Below are positions 47,871 through 55,411 of a stretch of DNA of 64,000 nucleotides, piece by piece. Position numbers and translations under genes: made by a program. The stretch is from Brevundimonas sp. EYE_349. GTDB lineage: Bacteria > Pseudomonadota > Alphaproteobacteria > Caulobacterales > Caulobacteraceae. The notes beneath the pieces are model-generated. The model ran no database searches. It was given only the letters and a program-made list of their open reading frames with translations, and was not told the origin of the DNA. The stretch spans positions 57,055-121,054 of the forward strand of contig NZ_JAHXPB010000010.1 of the NCBI RefSeq assembly GCF_023147505.1. The letters run 5' to 3'. Position 1 is the stretch's first letter. Every line of letters begins with the position of its first letter.

Positions 47871-48427
47871 ACCGCTGGCTGGCCCTGATCCCGCTGGCGG
47901 TGCTGGCGGCGCTGGCGGTCCTGTTCATCGGCTGGTCGCTGAAGCGCGACCCCGCCTTCAAGCCCGACGCCCTGGTCGGCCAAGCCGTGCCTGAGACCGT
48001 CCTGCCCCTGCTGTCGGGCGATCAGGCAGGTCCGGGCAACCTGGACCTGAGGACCGCCGGGGTGGGCAAGCCCATGCTGGTCAATGTTTTCGCCTCCTGG
48101 TGCGCCCCCTGCCGAATCGAACATCCCAAGCTTCTGGCGCTGAAGGCGCGAGGCGTCGCCGTCGTCGGCGTCGCCTACAAGGACGAGCCGGTCGCCACCC
48201 GCGCCTTCCTGGACGAGATGGGCGATCCCTATGCGATGGTTCTGGTGGACCGGGAGGGCCGCGCGGGTCTGGACCTTGGCATTTCCGGCGTGCCCGAGAC
48301 CTTCGCCGTCGACGCCCTGGGCCGCATCACCGCCAAACAGTCCGGCCCCCTGCTGGACGACGCCGACATCGACAGGCTGGTCGCCTCCATGCAGGCTCCC
48401 GCGCGCCCCGCGCCGACCCGGCGATGA
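47867..48427 (+). CDS. ccmG: Thiol:disulfide interchange protein CcmG/DsbE
   Basis: A 186-residue membrane-anchored periplasmic thioredoxin. Active site NVFASWCAPCRIEHPKL and cis-proline region GISGVPETFAVD are typical. It keeps apocytochrome c cysteines reduced for haem attachment. The GTG start overlaps the ccmD stop (GTGA). ccmE, ccmF and ccmH are not in this cluster. Confidence 0.93.
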   Translation: MNRWLALIPLAVLAALAVLFIGWSLKRDPAFKPDALVGQAVPETVLPLLSGDQAGPGNLDLRTAGVGKPMLVNVFASWCAPCRIEHPKLLALKARGVAVVGVAYKDEPVATRAFLDEMGDPYAMVLVDREGRAGLDLGISGVPETFAVDALGRITAKQSGPLLDDADIDRLVASMQAPARPAPTRR

Positions 48428-48434
48428 GGCTGCG

Positions 48435-48466
48435 TTAACCCTTTTTCGACCCTATGCGTTAACCAT
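48435..48466. promoter_or_regulatory. Two CtrA-like half-sites
   Basis: TTAACC at 48435-48440 and TTAACCAT at 48459-48466 lie just before the small gene at 48473. TTAACCAT is the half-site recalled for the cell-cycle regulator CtrA; the two are 24 bp apart, not the 11 of the full palindrome. Confidence 0.4.
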
Positions 48467-48472
48467 GTCGGC

Positions 48473-48751
48473 ATGAGCGCGATTCGCCCCGATCTGCCGT
48501 TGAACACGCCCGCCCAGGGCCTCGATCTGCCCAGCGCGCGAAACGCCCAGGCGGCCTTCTTCCGCGCCGCCATGAGCCAGGCCTCCGCGCCTCAGCCCGC
48601 CCCAGCCCCGGCCCCGACACCTGCCGCCGCCGTCATGTCCGCGATCCGCACCGCCAACCCGGCGCGCCCGGTGGAGGCGCCGCCTGCAGCACCTCAGCGC
48701 GAGGAGCCGCGCATCCTGCGTCCCGGCTCCTACCTCGACATCCGCGTCTGA
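48473..48751 (+). CDS. Small proline/alanine-rich hypothetical protein
   Basis: A 92-residue protein with a disordered middle (SAPQPAPAPAPTPAAA) and a conserved-looking C-terminus EEPRILRPGSYLDIRV. No signal peptide. CtrA-like half-sites upstream may tie it to the cell cycle or polar development, which is speculation. Its stop and that of the convergent M48 peptidase are adjacent. Confidence 0.6.
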   Translation: MSAIRPDLPLNTPAQGLDLPSARNAQAAFFRAAMSQASAPQPAPAPAPTPAAAVMSAIRTANPARPVEAPPAAPQREEPRILRPGSYLDIRV

Positions 48752-49507
48752 TCAGTTCCAGCCGCGGCTGGCGATATATTGCTGCAGCATCTCGATCCGG
48801 GTCGCGTCCGACGGATGGGTCGAGGCGAACTGCGGCGTCTGGGTCTGTCGCTGCGCCGCCATCAGCCGCCACAGGGCCACGGCCTGCGAGGGCCGGAACC
48901 CCGCCCCGGCCATATAATCGACGCCCAGCCGGTCCGCCTCCAACTCGTCCCGACGCGAATAGGGCAGCAGCAGACCATACTGCGCCGCCAGCCCGCCATA
49001 GGCGTTGACCGCATCGCCATAGCGTCCCGCCGCGCCCCCGACCGCCGCCAGGCCGATGCTGGTGGCGGTCTGGCTGGACGCCCGTTCTGCGGCGTGGTTG
49101 GCGACGACGTGGCCGATTTCATGACCGATCACGCTGGCCAGCTGATCGTCGTTCTGGACCAGGGACAGCAGGCTGGTCGTCACCCCGATCTGGCCTGACG
49201 GCAGGACGAAGGCGTTGGGGCTGGCCTCGGTGAAGACCGCATAGTCCCAGGTCCGGTTCCCCAGACCCGCCGCCTGCACCAGCCGGTCGCCCACGCGCCG
49301 GATCCGGTCCACCTGGGCGCCCGTGGTCATCACGCCGGGCTTGGCGATGGCCTCGCGCCACGCCTGCGTCGACTGCTGCGACAGGGCGGCATTGTCCACC
49401 AGCAGAAACTGATTGCGCCCCAACGCCTCGTTATAGGCGCAGGCCGACAGGGCCGAGGCCGCCACGGCGGCGGTCAGGATCAGAGCGGAACGACGGGGCA
49501 GGAACAC
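48752..49507 (-). CDS. M48-family metalloprotease lipoprotein
   Basis: A 251-residue zinc protease. HExxH is in ASVIGHEIGHVVANHAAERA and the third ligand in DELEADRLGVDYMAGAG. The signal (VFLPRRSALILTAAVAASALSAC) has a lipobox, so it is an envelope protease of the LoiP/YcaL type. I chose the GTG at 49507, which has AGAGG 7 nt upstream; the ATG at 49579 would place 24 residues before the signal. Confidence 0.85.
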   Translation of the reverse strand: MFLPRRSALILTAAVAASALSACAYNEALGRNQFLLVDNAALSQQSTQAWREAIAKPGVMTTGAQVDRIRRVGDRLVQAAGLGNRTWDYAVFTEASPNAFVLPSGQIGVTTSLLSLVQNDDQLASVIGHEIGHVVANHAAERASSQTATSIGLAAVGGAAGRYGDAVNAYGGLAAQYGLLLPYSRRDELEADRLGVDYMAGAGFRPSQAVALWRLMAAQRQTQTPQFASTHPSDATRIEMLQQYIASRGWN

Positions 49508-49575
49508 GAGACGGCCTCTTGGACGGTTGGCGCAACAGCCAAGCAAATCCCGTCCCCCCGGTCCAGGTTCCGATC

Positions 49576-51132
49576 TCACCCGATCGGCGTCGCGCCCAGC
49601 AGGGTGCGGCAGGCCTCCGCCTCGGCCGCCAGGGCCGCGCGCTTGGCCTCGCCGAAGCCGTCCAGCGCCTTGTAGGGCATGGCCAAGCGGATATTGTCGC
49701 GCAGCCGGTGGCGGTTGCGCTCGAGAAAGCCCCAGTACAGCCGGTTGAACGGACAGGCGGCGTCGCCGCTCTTGCTCTTCACGTCATAGCGGCAGACCCC
49801 GCAATAGTCGCTCATCCGGTCGATATAGGCGCCGGACGCCGCATAGGGTTTGGACCCCACGATCCCGCCGTCCGCGAACAGGGCCATGCCCCGCGTATTG
49901 GGCATCTCCACCCATTCGTAGGCGTCGGCGTAGACGCACAGATACCAGTCGTCGACGGCGTCGGGATGCACCCCCAGCAGCAGGGCCAGGTTGCCCGCCA
50001 CCATCAGCCGCTGGATATGGTGGGCGTAGGCGTTGTCGCGCGTGGTCTTCACCACATCGGCGACGCAGGCCATGTCCGTCTCGCCCGACCAGTAGAACCA
50101 AGGCAGTTCGCGATCCGCGTCCAGGAAGTTCCGCACCCGATATTCCGGCGCCTTCAGCCAGTAGACGCCGCGCACGAACTCGCGCCACCCCAGGATTTGA
50201 CGGATGAAGCCCTCCACAGCGTTCAGCGGCGCGGCGCCCGCGCGATAGACGCCTTCCGCTCGGCTACAAACGTCCAGGGGGTCCAGCAGGCCCAGGTTGA
50301 TCGAGGTCGAGATGAGCCCGTGCCACATCCACGGCTGGCCCTCCGCCATCGCATCCTGCCAGTCGCCGAAGCCGGGCAGGACGGTGCGCAGGAAGTCGTT
50401 CAGAACCGTCTGCGCCTCCTCGACCGTGGTGGGCCAGCCGAAGCCGTCCAGCGCGCCGAAATGGTCGGGAAACAGCCGCTCCACATCCGCCATCGCCTGG
50501 CGCGCCACGGCGTTGGGCGGGGTGCGCAGACGGTCGGGCGGCGTCACACCGCGCGCCAGCTTTTTGCGGTTCTCGGCGTCATAGTTCCAGCGCCCGCCCT
50601 CAGGCCGATCGCCGTTCATCAGAAGCCCGGTCGCCCGGCGCATCTCGCGATAGAAGAACTCCATCCGCAGCTGCGACTTGCCCGAGGCCCAGCGCCGGAA
50701 CCTGTCGTGTGAGCAGAGGAAGCGGCTGTCGGGCCGGATTTCGACCGGCAGCCCCGCCCCTCGGGCGAAGGCGGCCAGATGCTCGGCCAGCCGCCACTCG
50801 CCGCATTCGGTCATGGCCACGGCGTCGAAACTCCCGCCGTCCAGCGCGCGGGCCAGTTCGCCGGTGATGGAGCCGGTGTTGTCGGGATCGTCGATGGCGA
50901 CGTATCGCACCGTCAGCCCCCTGGCCCTCAGACGCTCGGCGTGGTTTCGCATGGCGGCGAAGATCAGGGCGATCTTCTGCTTGTGGTGGCGGACATAGGT
51001 CGCCTCGTCGCGCACCTCGGCCATCAGAAGGGTGTCGGCGGCCGGGTCCAGCCCGTCCAGCGCGCTCAGATCGTCCGACAGCTGGTCGCCCAGCACCAAT
51101 CTCAGAACCGCCACGCCCGTCTCCGTCGTCAT
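49576..51132 (-). CDS. Deoxyribodipyrimidine photolyase-related protein (FeS-BCP / PhrB type)
   Basis: A 518-residue protein of the prokaryotic cryptochrome/(6-4) photolyase family that carries an Fe4S4 cluster with FAD. The N-terminal fold begins LRLVLGDQLSDDLSAL, and the cluster cysteines appear as CGVCRYDVKSKSGDAACPFNRLYWGF near the C-terminus with one more upstream. It repairs UV lesions using light. I chose the ATG at 51132 (MTTETGVAVLR); the frame beyond it runs through the tRNA-Gly remnant. Confidence 0.92.
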   Translation of the reverse strand: MTTETGVAVLRLVLGDQLSDDLSALDGLDPAADTLLMAEVRDEATYVRHHKQKIALIFAAMRNHAERLRARGLTVRYVAIDDPDNTGSITGELARALDGGSFDAVAMTECGEWRLAEHLAAFARGAGLPVEIRPDSRFLCSHDRFRRWASGKSQLRMEFFYREMRRATGLLMNGDRPEGGRWNYDAENRKKLARGVTPPDRLRTPPNAVARQAMADVERLFPDHFGALDGFGWPTTVEEAQTVLNDFLRTVLPGFGDWQDAMAEGQPWMWHGLISTSINLGLLDPLDVCSRAEGVYRAGAAPLNAVEGFIRQILGWREFVRGVYWLKAPEYRVRNFLDADRELPWFYWSGETDMACVADVVKTTRDNAYAHHIQRLMVAGNLALLLGVHPDAVDDWYLCVYADAYEWVEMPNTRGMALFADGGIVGSKPYAASGAYIDRMSDYCGVCRYDVKSKSGDAACPFNRLYWGFLERNRHRLRDNIRLAMPYKALDGFGEAKRAALAAEAEACRTLLGATPIG

Positions 51133-51150
51133 CGCGTGCGGGCCAAACGC

Positions 51151-51186
51151 AAAAACGGGCCTGACCGACTGGCCAGACCCGTTTTT
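51151..51186 (-). terminator. Terminator of the tRNA-Gly gene
   Basis: AAAAACGGG and CCCGTTTTT bracket a GC-rich stem, giving a T-run on both strands. On the minus strand it follows the tRNA-Gly 3' end by 16 nt, as expected for the intact host gene. Confidence 0.8.
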
Positions 51187-51201
51187 ATTTGCGTCCCGAC
51201 A

Positions 51202-51254
51202 TGGAGCGGGCGAGGCGATTCGAACGCCCGACCCCAACCTTGGCAATGTTGGGG
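51202..51254 (-). other. attL: 3' part of tRNA-Gly(GCC) at the island boundary
   Basis: On the minus strand the sequence reads from the anticodon stem (TTGCCAA loop, anticodon GCC) through the T arm GGGCG-TTCGAAT-CGCCT and acceptor CGCCCGC to TCCA. The 5' half (acceptor, D arm) is absent: upstream sequence is unrelated. A truncated tRNA 3' end next to an integrase is the hallmark of a site-specific integration junction. The intact tRNA should lie at the far end of the island, outside the window. Confidence 0.85.
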
Positions 51255-51418
51255 ATCAGCATTTCCGGGCTTTTCAGGACGTTCCAAAAATCAGCTTTGT
51301 ATGTTGTTTTGCATAGAGTTTCTTGTTTATCCGGTTGCGGAGCGTTTCGGCCGGTTTCACTTGAGTTGGTAGCGGAGTGGTAGCGGTGGCTCGGAAATGA
51401 GCGTATATTTCTATCGCC

Positions 51419-52708
51419 ATGACGAAGCAAAAACTCACCAAGCGCGTGGTTGAGAGCGCGCCCGTTCCGGAGACCGGCGAGGGTCGAATCTGGGACAGCG
51501 AGATCGCAGGCTTCTGCCTTCGGATCTATCCAGGGACCGAGACCCGACAGGGCCATGCAGCCAAGCCGGTCCGAAGAATCTTCGCCATCAAGTACCGGGT
51601 CCGCGGGATCCAACGCTGGCTGACGCTTGGCGAGCATGGGGACGGTCCGGACAAGCTCACCGCGGACCGCGCTCGCAAGGAGGCCGCATCGGTGGTGGTC
51701 GACGCACGGCGCGGCATCGATCCCGGCGAAGCCCGCAGGCGCATCGAGGGCCTTACCGTCAAAGGCTTGGTTGAGCTCTATCTGGAGAGGGGGCCGGACG
51801 ACAAACCGACCAAACGGGATTCGTCATGGGCCATGGACCGGACGAACCTCGAGCGCCACGTCGTGCCCCTGCTCGGGAAGATGGCGCTTGATACGGTCAC
51901 TCGCGACCACATCACCGGGATGATCCGATCGATCACGGCCGGGAAGACCGCCAAGGATGTGAAGACCAAACTTCGTGGTCGATCCATCGTAAAGGGCGGG
52001 GCAGGCATCGCTGACCGGACCTATTCCACCCTGCGGGCGACCTTCAACTGGGCGATCGACAAGGGCCATTTCGCCGGCCCGAACCCCTGCGCCAAAGTCG
52101 AACGCAAGATTAGGCCGGCGGTCGAGCGCTTCCTGTCCGAGTCCCAGGCTCAGGATTTGATCGCAGCGCTGGACGCCCTGGAAGCGGGTGCGACGATCTC
52201 CGAACGGCAGGGCGCTGTCTATCGGCTTCTGCTTCTGACGGGCGCAAGGCGCAACGAGATCGCGGGCCTGCGCTGGACGGAGGTCGATTTTGATCGGCGT
52301 CGGCTCGTGCTGCCGCCGAGCCGCACCAAGGCCGGTGGCCGCACGGGGGATCGTCGGATCTCGCTCAACGACATGGCCTTCGGAATCCTGCACCGTCTCT
52401 ACAAGACCCGCGGTCGAAGCCAATTCGTCTTCCCGGCCGCCAAGGGCGACAACGGATATGCGACCTCCGAGTCCAAGATCTGGCGGGACAAGGTGCTCCC
52501 CAAAGCCAAGCTGGAAGGCGTCCGCATCCACGACCTGCGCCACAGTTTCGCAAGCTTCGCCCTAGCCGACGGGGCCAGCCTCCCGATGATCGGCAAGGCG
52601 CTGGGACACGCCAACAGTCGCGCCACGGAACGGTATGCCCATCTGAGCGACGATCCTGTTCGCGCGCTTGCAGAGCGGATCGGTGAGCGTTTCAGTCCCA
52701 AGGCCTGA
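51419..52708 (+). CDS. Tyrosine integrase of a tRNA-targeting island (DUF4102 type)
   Basis: A 429-residue recombinase. Residues 1-100 are the arm-DNA-binding DUF4102 domain (GEGRIWDSEIAGFCLRIYPG). The catalytic residues are Arg in LLLTGARRNEIAGLRW, His-x-x-Arg in IHDLRHSFASF, and His/Tyr in LGHANSRATERYAHLSD. It integrates and excises DNA at tRNA 3' ends. It faces away from the attL tRNA fragment 164 bp upstream. Confidence 0.95.
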   Translation: MTKQKLTKRVVESAPVPETGEGRIWDSEIAGFCLRIYPGTETRQGHAAKPVRRIFAIKYRVRGIQRWLTLGEHGDGPDKLTADRARKEAASVVVDARRGIDPGEARRRIEGLTVKGLVELYLERGPDDKPTKRDSSWAMDRTNLERHVVPLLGKMALDTVTRDHITGMIRSITAGKTAKDVKTKLRGRSIVKGGAGIADRTYSTLRATFNWAIDKGHFAGPNPCAKVERKIRPAVERFLSESQAQDLIAALDALEAGATISERQGAVYRLLLLTGARRNEIAGLRWTEVDFDRRRLVLPPSRTKAGGRTGDRRISLNDMAFGILHRLYKTRGRSQFVFPAAKGDNGYATSESKIWRDKVLPKAKLEGVRIHDLRHSFASFALADGASLPMIGKALGHANSRATERYAHLSDDPVRALAERIGERFSPKA

Positions 52709-52794
52709 ACTCGGGTCCACGGGCCGATATCAATCCGGAGCCATGGTTTGACTTTGAGCGTAGTAAGACGCTCGCGGTGTTCCAATATGCCGAA

Positions 52795-52816
52795 TGTCAA
52801 ACCAACATGTTTGACA
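52795..52816. promoter_or_regulatory. Perfect 8-bp inverted repeat overlapping a -35 element
   Basis: TGTCAAAC-CAACAT-GTTTGACA. Its right arm contains TTGACA (52811-52816), and CTATGA follows after 17 bp. This looks like an operator over a sigma-70-type promoter that would drive the small gene at 52961. Confidence 0.5.
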
Positions 52817-52960
52817 ATCTTCATATTAGGACACTATGAGTGTTCAAATGATAGGAATGTCAATCGGCGTCTAAAAGGGGTGGTGACGTAGATGTTTTCG
52901 GGCGGTTGATAAGGCGCTGGGCGGCCTTCAGCGCTGGAGGGTGATCAACGGAGTTCGCCC

Positions 52961-53149
52961 ATGCGCAGCCGCCCCCATTATATCCACTTCCGTCGTGGCC
53001 GTCAGCTTTTCGGCGTCCGGCGCGTGACGGCCGGAGACCGCCTCCAGTTCGTCGGTTCCCTGAACGGCATCGACTGCGGCACCTGGCCCACCAAGGAGGC
53101 CGCTGTGCAGGCGCTGCTGCGGCGCGCGGCGTCGAACGTGCCCTACTAG
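52961..53149 (+). CDS. Small basic island protein of unknown function
   Basis: A 62-residue basic protein (MRSRPHYIHFRRGRQLFGVRRVTAG...WPTKEAAVQALLRRAASNVPY). The WPTKEAAVQALL segment is helical. No family is recognised; size, charge and its place next to the integrase make an excisionase or DNA-binding role possible (inference). GGAG lies 7 nt before ATG 52961. Confidence 0.6.
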   Translation: MRSRPHYIHFRRGRQLFGVRRVTAGDRLQFVGSLNGIDCGTWPTKEAAVQALLRRAASNVPY

Positions 53150-53200
53150 TCCTCTCGTGCTAAACTTGCGCCAGATGCTGTCACCAACCCGAGAACCCTC

Positions 53201-53413
53201 GTGAGCCGTCCTCCTTTGGACGAAGACGACGATGCGGTCGCCGCTGACGTCGCGCGTGCGATCCGCAGAATCTTGGTGGATCACGATCACCCGCTGACGC
53301 GGGATGAGGCGAAGGAACTGGAGGCTTTGAAGGCCAAGCTTCCGCGTCCGTCGCGTAAAACTATGCGCGACCTCGGTCGACGCCTGGCTATGCCCGAAGA
53401 CCCTCAGGACTGA
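53201..53413 (+). CDS. Small charged island protein of unknown function
   Basis: A 70-residue highly charged protein (DEDDDAVAADVARAIRRILVDHDHPLTRDEAKELEALKAK) read from a GTG at 53201 with only a weak ribosome site. It has a helical acidic N-terminus and a basic C-terminus. No family is recognised. Its end overlaps by 10 bp the end of the gene remnant on the other strand. Confidence 0.5.
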   Translation: MSRPPLDEDDDAVAADVARAIRRILVDHDHPLTRDEAKELEALKAKLPRPSRKTMRDLGRRLAMPEDPQD

Positions 53414-53529
53414 CCGACTCCATCCGCGTGCTGGACCAAGGATGCGGTCGCCGGGTCATACTCATAGGCGGTGATAGTCTGGTTGGTGATCCGCTCCACC
53501 ACCTCGTCGATGACGTGTAGCGGCACTAG
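53404..53529 (-). pseudogene. 3' remnant of an unrecognised gene cut at the IS481 element
   Basis: From the IS junction the minus strand is open for 41 codons to TGA, giving ...HVIDEVVERITNQTITAYEY... with coding-like composition. I do not recognise the family. The frame does not continue on the other side of the IS, so the rest of the gene is missing here. Confidence 0.45.
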
Positions 53530-54485
53530 GTGTTCAGTCCAGGCATCTGGTGGATCGGATTGACGATGAACCGGTCAGGCTCTGACGTCCAGATTCTGGC
53601 GATGTATTCGTAAGGCGTGAGACCGTTGAGGGTCTTGAGCCTTCGGGCGAAGTTGTAGGCGGCCATAAAGTCGGCGAGGTGCGTACGCAGTTCGTCGTGG
53701 CTGTCGTAGTGGAAGCGTTTGACGGTGGCGTCCTTGATGGTGCGGTTCATCCGCTCGACCTGGCCATTGGTCCACGGATGGTTCGGCTTGGTCAGCCGGT
53801 GCTCGATGTCGTTGGCTTCGCAGATCATGTCGAAGCGCATCTGTCGCGAGAAGGCGGTGTTGCGGTTGCGAGGCTGCTCGGCGAACTGGATGCCGTTGTC
53901 GGTCAGGATCGTGTGGATCTTGTACGGCACGGCCTCCAACAACTGTTCGAGGAACTCCCAGGCGGTTCGTCTGTCGGCCTTGTCGACCAGCTGGGTGACA
54001 GCGAACTTGCTGGTGCGATCAATGGCGACGAACAGATAGAGCCTGCCCTCGGCCGTCTGCAGCTCGGCGATATCAACATGAAAGAAGCCGATCGGGTAAC
54101 GCTTGAAACGCTGCCGCTTCGGCTTGTCGCCTTCGACATCCGGCAGGCGTGAGATGCCGTGTCGCTGCAAGCAGCGGTGCAACGCTGAGCGCGTCAGGTG
54201 CGGGATGGACGGCTGCAGGGCGTAGAGGCAGTCGTCCAGCGGCAGCAGCGTGTGCCGCCGGAACGCGACGACCATCGCTTCCTCGGCTTCCGTCAGAACC
54301 GTCGAGCGCGGCTCCTTCGGCCCGGTCTTGCGATCCTCGACCGAGGTCCGCTTACGCCACTTCGCCACCGTCTTGGGGTTGATCCCCAACTCCCGGCTCA
54401 GCGTCGCGAGCGAAGCCTGCGATCGCTGTATTGCTGCTCGGACGGCGTGCGTGGTCGTGGCGCTCCCGTGACGAACCTGGCCCAT
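53526..54485 (-). CDS. IS481-family transposase
   Basis: A 319-residue transposase. The N-terminus has a helix-turn-helix (SLATLSRELGINPKTVAKWRKRT), and the DDE core shows FHVDIAEL (first Asp), ILTDNGIQF (second Asp) and the final Glu in MNRTIKDATVKRFHYDS. The ATG at 54485 has GGAAGG upstream. Its last codon and stop lie partly in the duplicated CTAG target outside the element. Length is usual. Confidence 0.93.
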   Translation of the reverse strand: MGQVRHGSATTTHAVRAAIQRSQASLATLSRELGINPKTVAKWRKRTSVEDRKTGPKEPRSTVLTEAEEAMVVAFRRHTLLPLDDCLYALQPSIPHLTRSALHRCLQRHGISRLPDVEGDKPKRQRFKRYPIGFFHVDIAELQTAEGRLYLFVAIDRTSKFAVTQLVDKADRRTAWEFLEQLLEAVPYKIHTILTDNGIQFAEQPRNRNTAFSRQMRFDMICEANDIEHRLTKPNHPWTNGQVERMNRTIKDATVKRFHYDSHDELRTHLADFMAAYNFARRLKTLNGLTPYEYIARIWTSEPDRFIVNPIHQMPGLNT

Positions 54486-54542
54486 ATGGCTTCCTTCCAT
54501 TCCAACGAAAGGATCACACCATCAAAGCCTGGGACCAAACAC
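53530..54542. mobile_element. Complete IS481-family insertion sequence
   Basis: The ends are imperfect inverted repeats: left GTGTTCAGTCCAGGCATCTG and, on the other strand, right GTGTTTGGTCCCAGGCTTTG. Both are flanked by CTAG (53526-53529 and 54543-54546), the target preferred by this family. Length is 1,013 bp and it holds a single transposase gene. The DNA on the two sides does not join into one gene. Confidence 0.9.
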
Positions 54543-54623
54543 CTAGTCGGGCCGGGTGGACGCTATATCACCGGCGCCACAATCGACGTCAACGCCGGGC
54601 GCACCGCAGCGAGCGTGGTGTAG
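54543..54623 (+). pseudogene. C-terminal tail of a short-chain dehydrogenase
   Basis: 26 codons starting at the CTAG read LVGPGGRYITGATIDVNAG..., the usual C-terminal motif of SDR oxidoreductases (RYxTGxxIxVNGG). The rest of the gene is absent: the sequence left of the IS is unrelated. It is a truncated remnant. Confidence 0.7.
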
Positions 54624-54703
54624 GTGAACTCTCAGGTTCTTTAGAATAGGCCGGCATTGTGCGTGATCGGCTCACGTCCCTGAGGACCGGTCGCCGGGAC
54701 TGT

Positions 54704-55345
54704 TCATGAGTTGATCGCGGATTTCGAGAACAGAAGATCGGCGAGGAGGGTCAACAATTCGCCGTCCTTTATTGTGGACGGTTCCAGTAGGCGCTGGAAC
54801 ATGGCGCCTTCGTGGACCGCCAGAATGAGGCGAGCGACGCGGGAAGACGCGTGGGGGCGGCTCGGCTCGATTCCCCTCCAGACACGGCCGACAGCCTCTT
54901 CGATAACCGAGAGGATGCGATTCTGCCGCGCGGCGTAATGGCTCGCCACCGCAGGGTTTCGTAGGGCGTGCAGACCGAAATCCGCCTGCAGCAGATACCA
55001 ACTGCGGTCGAAGGCGTAGTCGGCGATGAACGCCCTGACGAAGTTCTCCGCCGCGGGTCCCGGTCTGGACAGGGCCGACGCAATCGAGATCTCGAGATGC
55101 CGTTCCAGCCGTTCGATCGTCCGATCGTAGATGGCGAAAAACAGCTCCTCCTGGGACCGGAAATTGGAGTTGTACGCGCCCCGGCTCAATCCGACCCGAT
55201 CGCAAATGTCCTCCTGTGTCGCCCCCTGGAAACCGCGTTCGGCGAAGGCTTCCAGGGCGCCGTTGAGGATACGCTCGCGCGTCTGGGCACGCGTGGGACG
55301 GCTCCGGACAGGCCTTGGGCTCAAGAGAGCAGTCTTCTGAATCAT
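54704..55345 (-). CDS. TetR-family repressor of the export operon
   Basis: A 213-residue TetR regulator. The helix-turn-helix is RERILNGALEAFAERGFQGATQEDICDRVGLSRGAYNSNFRSQEELFFAI; the C-terminal ligand domain is all-helical. It is divergent from the TolC-HlyD-ABC operon across 66 bp and probably represses it until an effector binds. The ATG at 55345 lies 4 bp from the palindrome, with no clear ribosome site; the longer frame to 56764 is a shadow. Confidence 0.92.
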   Translation of the reverse strand: MIQKTALLSPRPVRSRPTRAQTRERILNGALEAFAERGFQGATQEDICDRVGLSRGAYNSNFRSQEELFFAIYDRTIERLERHLEISIASALSRPGPAAENFVRAFIADYAFDRSWYLLQADFGLHALRNPAVASHYAARQNRILSVIEEAVGRVWRGIEPSRPHASSRVARLILAVHEGAMFQRLLEPSTIKDGELLTLLADLLFSKSAINS

Positions 55346-55348
55346 TCG

Positions 55349-55362
55349 ATACAGGTATGTAT
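55349..55362. promoter_or_regulatory. Candidate TetR operator
   Basis: ATACA-GGTA-TGTAT is an inverted repeat in the 66-bp gap between the divergent TetR and TolC genes. Confidence 0.5.
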
Positions 55363-55411
55363 TGAGGTGGATCGATGTCAACGCTACGGTCGGCCAAGGA
55401 GAACCTCGCTC

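Noticed and set aside
51190..51260. A complete tRNA-Gly gene
   Set aside because: Only the anticodon loop to CCA part is present; sequence upstream on the minus strand has no D arm or 5' acceptor strand.
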